A stretch of DNA of 64,000 bases from the NCBI GenBank assembly GCA_016647705.1, contig CM028340.1, forward strand, positions 14,337,001-14,401,000, in the 5' to 3' direction. The DNA is from Eucommia ulmoides. Lineage: Eukaryota; Streptophyta; Magnoliopsida; Garryales; Eucommiaceae. Shown piece by piece: positions 56,772 through 64,000 of the stretch (positions within the stretch are counted from its first letter, which is position 1; every line of letters starts with the position of its first letter). A program made the translations under genes and the position numbers. The notes under the pieces were generated by a model. The model saw only the letters and a program-made list of their open reading frames with translations. It made no database searches and was not told the origin of the DNA.

Positions 56772-59700
56772 CTATTTAGTTGTAGGCTTTAAACCCATTT
56801 CTCTCGATGAGCAGTATACTATCTCTCTAGTTAACCCTTTGGTTAACGGATCCTCAATATTATCTTTTGACTTCACATAGTCAATTGTTATAACTCTATT
56901 TGACAGTAACTGTCTAACAGTATTATATCTACGTTGTATGTGTCGAGACTTACCGTTATATATACTACTATGTGCCCTACCAATTGCAGATTGGCTATCA
57001 CAATGTATACAAATAGCTGGCACATGTTTCGTCCACATTGGAATATTTTCTAAAAATTGACAAAGTCATTCTGCTTCTTCATTTGCTTTGTCTAAAGCAA
57101 TAAACTCAGATTCCATTATAGACCTTGCAATACACGTCTGTTTGGAGGATTTCCATGAGACAGCTCATCCTCCAAGTGTAAAGATGTATCCACTTGTGGA
57201 TTTAGTATCTTTACAATCCGTTATCCAATTAGCATCACTGTAACCTTCAAGTACAACTGGATATTTGGTGTAATGCAATCCATAGTTTAGGGTATATCTT
57301 AAATATCTAAGTACCCTAACTATCGCATTCCAGTGTCTGTGTCTGGGGTTGCTAGTATATCTGCTTAGTCTGCTCACCATGTAAGCAATATCAGGTCTAG
57401 TGCAATTCATTAAGTATATTAAACTGCCTATTATACGAGCATACTCTAACTGAGAAATACTTTCACCAGTATTTTTAGTCAGACGACACTTCACATCAAT
57501 AGGTGTTTTCGCTAGAGTAGTATCATACTTGTTGAATTTCTCAAGTATCTTCTCAATATAATGAGATTGCGATAATACTAGTCTTTCAGTAGATTTAGAA
57601 ATTTTAATTCCTAGAATTACATCAGTAATACCTAAATATTTCATATCGAACTTACTGGTTAACATTCTTTTGGTAGACTTAATGATGTCATTGTTGCTAC
57701 CAATAATTAGCATGTCATCTACATAAAGGCATATAATGACATATTCGGATTCATTATGTTTAATGTAGACACATTTGTCACATTCATTAATTCTAAATCC
57801 ATTTGACATCATAACTTTGTCAAATTTCTCATACCACTGTTTTAGTGCTTGTTTAAGTCTATATAAGGACTTAACAAGTCTACAAACTTTGTTCTCTTTG
57901 CTAAAAATAACAAATCCTTCTGGTTGTTCCATGTAGATTTCCTCATCTAGTTCACCATTTGGAAACGTTGTCTTAACATCCATTTAATATATTTCAAGAT
58001 TATGTATAGCTGCTCTTGCTATCAACATTCTAATGGATGTTATTCTTGTAATCGGTGAGTACATGTCAAAGTAATCAAAACATTCTCTTCGCTTGTAACC
58101 TTTAGCTACAAATCTAGCTTTATATTTATCAATTGATCCATCTACTTTCATCTTCTTTTTGAATATCCATTTACACCCAAGTGGTTTGGAACCGGATCAA
58201 AGATCCACTAGTTCCCATGTATGGTTTTGCAAGATAGATTTGATTTCACTGTTTACAACTTCTTTCCAAAATGGTGCTTCAGGAGTTTGACATCACCACC
58301 TTAAAACTCTTAGGATCACCTTCTATCATATAGGTAAGACAATTAGGACCAAATGACTTTGTTGTCTTAGCCCTCTTACTACGTCTAGATTCATTATCTT
58401 CTAAAGATATTTTATTTTGGATCTCACCTATTGTAGTATCAAGAGTTCTTTTTAAAGAACCAGACTCTTGAGAAGTCTTACAAGGAAATATATTCTCATA
58501 AAAGAATACATTTTTGGATTTCATTATAGTATTCTTATGTACATCTTCAATCACAGACTTGTGAACTAAAAACCGATAAGTACTACTATTTTGGGCGTAC
58601 CCAATGAATATGCAATCAATTATTTTAGGTCCTATTTTAGTCCTTTTTGGAATAGGAACCACCACCTTAGCAAGGCACCCCCACACTTTCAAGAATTTAT
58701 AAGTAGGAGTCTTACATTTCCACATTTCATATAGAGTTTTATCCAATTTCTTATGTGGCAACTTATTAAGAACGTAATTGGCGGTAAGCGATGCTTCCCC
58801 CCCATATGTTTAGAGTTAGTCCAGAACTTATCAACATAGCATTCATCATTTCTTTTAAAATTATATTCTTCCTCTCAGCTACTCTATTTTACTGAGGTGA
58901 ATAAGGTGCAGTTGATTGATGAATTATTCCGTGTTGAGTATAGAATTACACAAATGGTATTTCTTATTCACCACCTCTATCACTTCAAAGAACTTTAATC
59001 TTTTTGCTAAGTTGATTCTCAACTTCGTTCTTATATAGCATAAACTTTTCCAAGGTTTCATTTTTACTTCTTAGAAGACAAATATAACAGTGTCTTGTGC
59101 AATCATCAATAAAAGTAATAAAATATTTTTTACCACCTCTAGTTTGTACAAATTTTAAATAACAAATAACAAATATCAATATGAACTAACTCCAGAGGTT
59201 CAATACTTCTTTCGATGGATTGAAAAGAAGTTTGAGTCAACTTAGACTCCACACAAGTCTCACATTTATGATTTGAACCAATTTTGCATTTTGGCAATAA
59301 ATCTAAACTAATCAATTTTCGTAAAGAATCATAATTAACATGTCCTAATCTAGTATGCCAAACATCAATTGACTCAATCATATAAACAGAAGATGTAGTT
59401 TCATTAGCTTTTGGAATCACAGTCATTACATTCGATTTGAAGAGGCCTTCATTTATGTAGCCCCTTCCCCCATACACTCCACTTTTGGTTATTACAATAT
59501 TTTCAGACTCAAAGACCATTCAAAAGCCCTTCTTACTGATCAAAGATCCAGAAACTAAATTCTTGCGGATATCTAGCACATAAAGCACATCATTGAGAGT
59601 AAGTTCTGTTGGCCCAGTGAAATACCCAAGATAGGGGGTGAATTTGGTAATTAAAAAAATATCAGAGAAAACATTACTTTAATAACTCAAATAATTAATT

Positions 59701-60346
59701 TTAATCCTAAATTAATTATTATCTTTATCTCACAACGGAAATATAAAATCAACTAGGTGCACACTAAATAACAAAAATAAATAAAGTAAATATTGCAGCA
59801 CACCAGAAATTTATACTGGTTCACCAAGCTACTCTTGGCTAATCTAGTCCTCCGAGCCCCACGGAGAGTCGCACCCACTAAACTCAAGATTCATTTAAAG
59901 GTAGGAATCAAACCCTCACAAATATTATTTTACAGGCTCAGAATCAACATTTATAAAATTTCTTTTTCACAGGCTAAGGAATAAACTCTACTTTTTACAG
60001 ACTCAGGAATAACCTAACTCTTTTTTAAAAGAAATGCTAAAAAATAAAAACCTCTTAAACACTCCGAACATTTTTTTTACCCGGTAAGGATTGAACTGTT
60101 ACAAAATTCACACAAAATAATTCAATTTAGGTAGAATTATTATTTTTACCTCAATCTCTTTATTGGAAGAGACTGAAACCAGCTACCATCTGATTAAATT
60201 CACCCAACAATATTTAATCTGCCACTCAACTTACCAATAAAAATTCACAAGTGATTTTTTTTACTCAGAACTTTTACCACCCCAGATAAAATAAAACTCA
60301 ATTAATATCCCAGAACTAGTGATAGAAATGTGAGATATTCAAAATC

Positions 60347-60381
<35 letters not shown>

Positions 60382-62815
60382 CGTAATTGAGCACGTAATC
60401 AGATTAATTCAAGAAATTATTTATAAAATATTTTTTCAATAAAAAATCAGAAAACAATTTCTAAAGATCAAATTCCAAAAATTAATTAAGCAATACAATA
60501 TAGAAAGTAATTTGGAAAGATCTTACCTAGAATCCATCGAAAAAATAATTAGAACGATGTTACTTTAGATTTGGTAACAGCAATGATTCTTAGCAAATGA
60601 TTCTCAAGAATGTCTCTTAAAAAAGCTCTCACAAAAAATTCAATATGATTTTTCCTAGAAAAGCTCAATATGATCTTTTGATTTCTCTTAATCTCTCTTA
60701 ATGATATGAAAAACGCAGATTTATATAAATGAGATTAAATACAGCTCTCTAATGGCTAGTTCCCATTTGTCATGACACTTAATTGCTCTTTTAGACCCTT
60801 TATATCATTAAGACTTCATTCTGGTTCAATTCACTTAATTATAACTTTTAAATTTCTCAATTAAGTCCCCCAAATATTTTTCAATCACAATTAAATAGAA
60901 TAAAAACAATTATATGTACCAAATTGAGAAATATTCAAATTTAATGAACCAAATCAATAGGGATAACATAATATGTGTAGCATATCTCAAATAACATTAA
61001 ATCCCTAAAATCTCTCATAAATCATTAAAAAAAAACGGCTACTTTCAGATTGAAATCTAGAATTCCATAATATTCTGAAACAGACACACAAGTCGACCGA
61101 CCACGATCAGCAGTCGACTGCTAGATTTAGGATGTAGCCAAGCCAAAGATTTTGTGCCCATCAGTCGACCTATCTATAGACTTAGAGATTCAAAGAGTTC
61201 TATTTCTCTTTCCAGGTCGACCGCTCTGTTGACTTATAGATACAGAGAGTTCACTTTTAAGTACAAGTCGACCTACTTGTCGACCGAGATATATAGAGAG
61301 TTTTCCTTCTTTGTCCGGTCGACTTACCTGTCGACTTATGTATGCTGGATAACTTTTCTAAACTTATTTTTAATTCATTCTAATTGACATTTTCACCCCT
61401 TTAACCAATTTCTTTTCTTGGTTAGCTCCACTAAATACTTAAATTCAATTTTAATAAATTATAAATATTTCTTTTTCAATTACACATAGGAGCAAATAAT
61501 TTATCTAATTGGAATCCTATTAAAAACACACATATTTATAAAAATCATTTTGTATCGTGTATGATCTTAATTGGGATATTAAGAGTTGAAATTTAAACCT
61601 GAGTTCTTTTTCCTAGGTTCTTCAAATTCTTCAACCTCTTAACCCTTCATCATCTTTATCATCATATCTTCATGATTTTGAACTAATAAATTGAAACACC
61701 TAATCAAACCGTTAGTTTCACCAAAAACATCAACCTTTAATTGTCTAGCAAAATCTTAGGATCAACAAGTTCTTTTCCAAAAGTCATTTTCAGCACAATC
61801 ATTCCATGTCCTTCAACTTTAGAAGTCGGGGAGTAACCCATATAGAGTTGTTCATTTTGATCCACCGGTTGATAGGTGGTGAACATTCATTTTGAAAACA
61901 TCCGAATTAAGATGCTCGACTTTAGTTACGTTAGCTTGATCTGTAGGCCTCTTTACATTACGTTTCACTCGGTATTCACTTGCACGGTGTCTAGCCTTTC
62001 CACACGAGAAGCAGTTCTCCTTGAATTTCTTCATTTTCTTTCTTTTGGGACCAAAGCTCTGACTCGTTCCAAGGTTATGAAACTTTCGTTTCTTATTGGT
62101 CTTGTGAACCTCCACAACATTTGCCTATGAGTTCATGGAATTGCGACTATTAGGATTCTCAGCAAACCGATATTCTTCCTCAATTCTAAGCCTCACAATC
62201 AGATCTTCAACGTTCATCTTGTTACGTTTATACTTAAGATAATTTTTTAAATCACTCCAGGTCGGTGGTAACTTCTCAATAATAGAAGCTACTTGGAATG
62301 ATTCACTCAATGACATTGCCTCAGCGAGAATGTCATATATAATGACTTGAAGATCTTTGGCTTGATTGATAACAGATTTGGAATCTACCATTACATAATC
62401 AAGGAACTTTCCAACTATAAATTTCTTTGAGCTGGCGTCCTCTATTTTACACTTTTTATCCAAGGATTCCCATAGTTCTTTAGCGGTTGAAATTCCTCTA
62501 TATACTTTATACAGAGAATTACTGAGAGCATTGAAGATGTAGTTCCGACATAGATAGTCAGAATCTTTCCATGCTCCTACCACAGCCTTTGTCTGATCAT
62601 CGGCATTCTCAGTCATAACTGGAGCATCTTCTTTGAGAAAACGAACCAATAGGGTAGAACATCATATTTTGTTGCCACCTCTTAAAGTTGCTCCCATCAA
62701 ACTTGTCAGACTTTTCAGCCTTAGGCAATGGAGTAGGCACCGTAGTGATAATGGTCTAAGTCATAGCAGACGCCACTTTAGACGTCTCAATTGGCGTAGT
62801 GTTTTCACTTGCCAT
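56772..62815 (-). pseudogene. Ty1/copia remnant 3 (TNT1/Tork-like)
   Basis: Reads leftward from an ATG at 62815 (MASENTTPIETSKVASAM). Gag continues to 62125 with a stop and frameshift near 62755 and 62650 (UBN2-type: TAKELWESLDKKC, LPPTWSDLKNYLKYKR). The zinc knuckle CFSCGKARHRASEYR (about 62018-61974) has its last Cys replaced by Tyr. The protease region is split by the solo LTR (resumes at 59606, LTLNDVLYVLDIRKNLVS). WHTRLGHVNYDSLRKL and CETCVESK (about 59360-59240) come next, then integrase (YFITFIDDCTRHCY; FLKVWGCLAKVVVP). The 272-codon reverse transcriptase frame (57983-57165) has an intact YVDD box. RNase H ends at 56772 (CDSQSAIGRAHSSIYNGKSRHI; DPLTKGL). The RT frame is the best preserved part, but stops elsewhere make it inactive. 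No primer-binding site was recognised. Confidence 0.88.
59607..61767 (+). mobile_element. Solo LTR, 2161 bp, copy 3
   Basis: Starts TGTTGGCCCAGTGA, ends TAGGATCAACA, with a perfect 5 bp duplication AGTTC (59602-59606 and 61768-61772). It splits Copia remnant 3 between the protease and GAG-pre-integrase blocks. It keeps the CCGAGCCCCACGGAG box (59845), the CTTTTTACAG words and GTCGAC boxes (61093-61335), and has a poly-A run at about 60353-60378. Confidence 0.92.
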
Positions 62816-63098
62816 CACAGAGTAGTATGTCTATAATTTAACAAATGTATAATAAATACTTAGAAAATTTTACAACCAAAGCACAGACTAAGGAATTAAA
62901 CATTTCACTAACCAGAAACTGGAAGTTAAGATTCACACAATAATCAGAAATCAAATCAGAACGTAAATGTTCACAGAACAAAAGTAATTATAGAGAGAAA
63001 ATCAGAGAAATTTAGGTGGTGTAAAAACTTTAAAAAAACATGACAAAAAAAAACTTAGAAAATAATATAAGATATAATAACAAGTCTATAGACTTCTA
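62816..63098. other. Leader of Copia remnant 3 and flank
   Basis: AT-rich DNA upstream of gag. No LTR end or tRNA-complementary site was recognised. No gene. Confidence 0.4.
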
Positions 63099-63456
63099 TC
63101 TATACATATTATATAAGTTGAAATTTTTTTTACTATTCATTGCATATGTAAAATTATATATTTGTATTTTACATATTTGTCTTCAAAATTTATAAAAATT
63201 AAATGTTATTGGAAACTGATTGTATTGTATTTATGATGAACTTTGTTAGTTAGTGATGATATTTATATGTTAATTATTGTTGATTTTTAATAAAATAAAT
63301 GTAGCACGTTGTATAAATAGAAAATATTATGTCATTTTTTTTGTTTAATTTTTTAACACCCGTGCCATCATCATGTTGTGTAAATAGAAGAGATTATATC
63401 ATTTTTTTTGTTTAATTTTTTAACACCTGTGCTTTCAGGCACGGGTTATACGCTAA
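63099..63456 (+). mobile_element. Short non-autonomous Helitron, 358 bp
   Basis: Starts TCTATACATATTATATAAG after an A. Ends with a hairpin (CCTGTGC TTTCAG GCACGGG, 63426-63445) followed by TTATACGCTAA and a T. The TC start, 3' hairpin 5-12 bp before CTRR, and insertion between A and T are the Helitron signature. It has no TIRs, no target duplication and no coding region. An internal near-repeat of the hairpin region (AACACCCGTGCCATCATC, near 63355) precedes the real end. Confidence 0.85.
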
Positions 63457-63486
63457 TATAAGATATAATAAGTCTATAGACTTCTA

Positions 63487-64000
63487 TCTATACATATTAT
63501 ATAAGTTGAAAATTTCTTTTACTATTCATTGCATATGTAAAATTATATATTTGTATTTTACATATTTGTCTTCAAAATTTATAAAAATTAAAGGTCAATT
63601 TTTTGACCTATTCTATATAATTATATACATATATATGTATGTGACTATTCGCTTATTATTCTATCATAATAGTTATAGATTTTATTTTTTGTACTTTTAC
63701 ACATTTGGTAGGATTATTATCATCAATCATTATTTTTTTAATTATAATATATAAAATAAATCAATAGTGTTATCTATCTGCAATTGAAATTCACGTGACT
63801 CTATTACCATTATATGACTTATTTGATTATCTTAATTGTGACATTTTCAAATGTGTTGGTTATTGAAAATTATAATCTCAACACTTTGTTGCTACATTTA
63901 TTTCATCAACTATTTTTTATTTTTTTTATTTTTTATTATTATTATTTTTTTTTATCATAACACATAAAAAAAAGAAGACAATATATGGAAGGGCATGCAT
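63487..64000 (+). mobile_element. Second Helitron 5' end, tandem, runs off the window
   Basis: The same start word recurs 388 bp after the first one, and the bases before it (ATATAAGATATAATA, then AGTCTATAGACTT) also match those before the first copy. The first about 110 bp are nearly identical, then the copies diverge after TAAAAATTAAA. The later part (63780-63920) matches 340-205 inverted. No 3' hairpin is reached within the window. Confidence 0.7.

Overview
This is nuclear DNA of a flowering plant. It is AT-rich, has plant-type introns, and is crowded with transposable elements of plant families: Ty1/copia, solo LTRs, MULE, hAT, Harbinger-like MITEs and Helitron ends. I cannot name the species. 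No tRNA, rRNA, bacterial gene or CRISPR array was seen. Only two genes look like functional host genes, both on the + strand: an ESCRT-III subunit VPS2.1/CHMP2A (21806-27198, five exons, 223 aa) and an MSL10-type MscS-like mechanosensitive channel (33721-51584, five exons, 780 aa). All splice phases in both models close without a break.

Layout. 1-1220: Helitron-related repeats with a 5' terminus on the - strand. 1440-8900: repeat-derived non-coding DNA, including a - strand LTR fragment (3264-3735), a 1.8 kb near-palindrome (3743-5576) and a non-autonomous hAT element with target duplication (5873-6830). About 8900-20990: a decayed Mutator-like element with a degenerate Ulp1/C48 protease gene (+), an unrecognised third gene (-) and a broken MURA-type transposase (-), interrupted by a 2.15 kb solo LTR (17947-20098). 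21000-30000: VPS2.1 with TE-loaded introns, then three near-identical 475 bp tandem units (28171-29595). 30000-33700: AT-rich intergenic DNA.

33721-51584: the MSL10-like gene. Its last intron (36906-51310) is 14.4 kb and holds a + strand Copia remnant split by a second solo LTR, a - strand Copia remnant split by a Harbinger-like element, a non-autonomous MULE with a 9 bp duplication, and a Tourist-like MITE ending 24 bp before the last exon. 51585-56770: non-coding, with local duplications. 56772-62815: a third Copia remnant (-) split by a third solo LTR. 63099-64000: tandem Helitron 5' ends whose interior is the inverted counterpart of the first 1.2 kb.

The host genes belong to unrelated processes: endosomal membrane scission and mechanosensitive ion flux. 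The rest is a nested record of insertions. I found no convincing new biological system. The most unusual items are the MULE with its third gene and iterated GAATGTTC-type words, the 14.4 kb terminal intron of MSL10, the large palindrome, the 475 bp array, and the solo-LTR family with iterated GTCGAC boxes.
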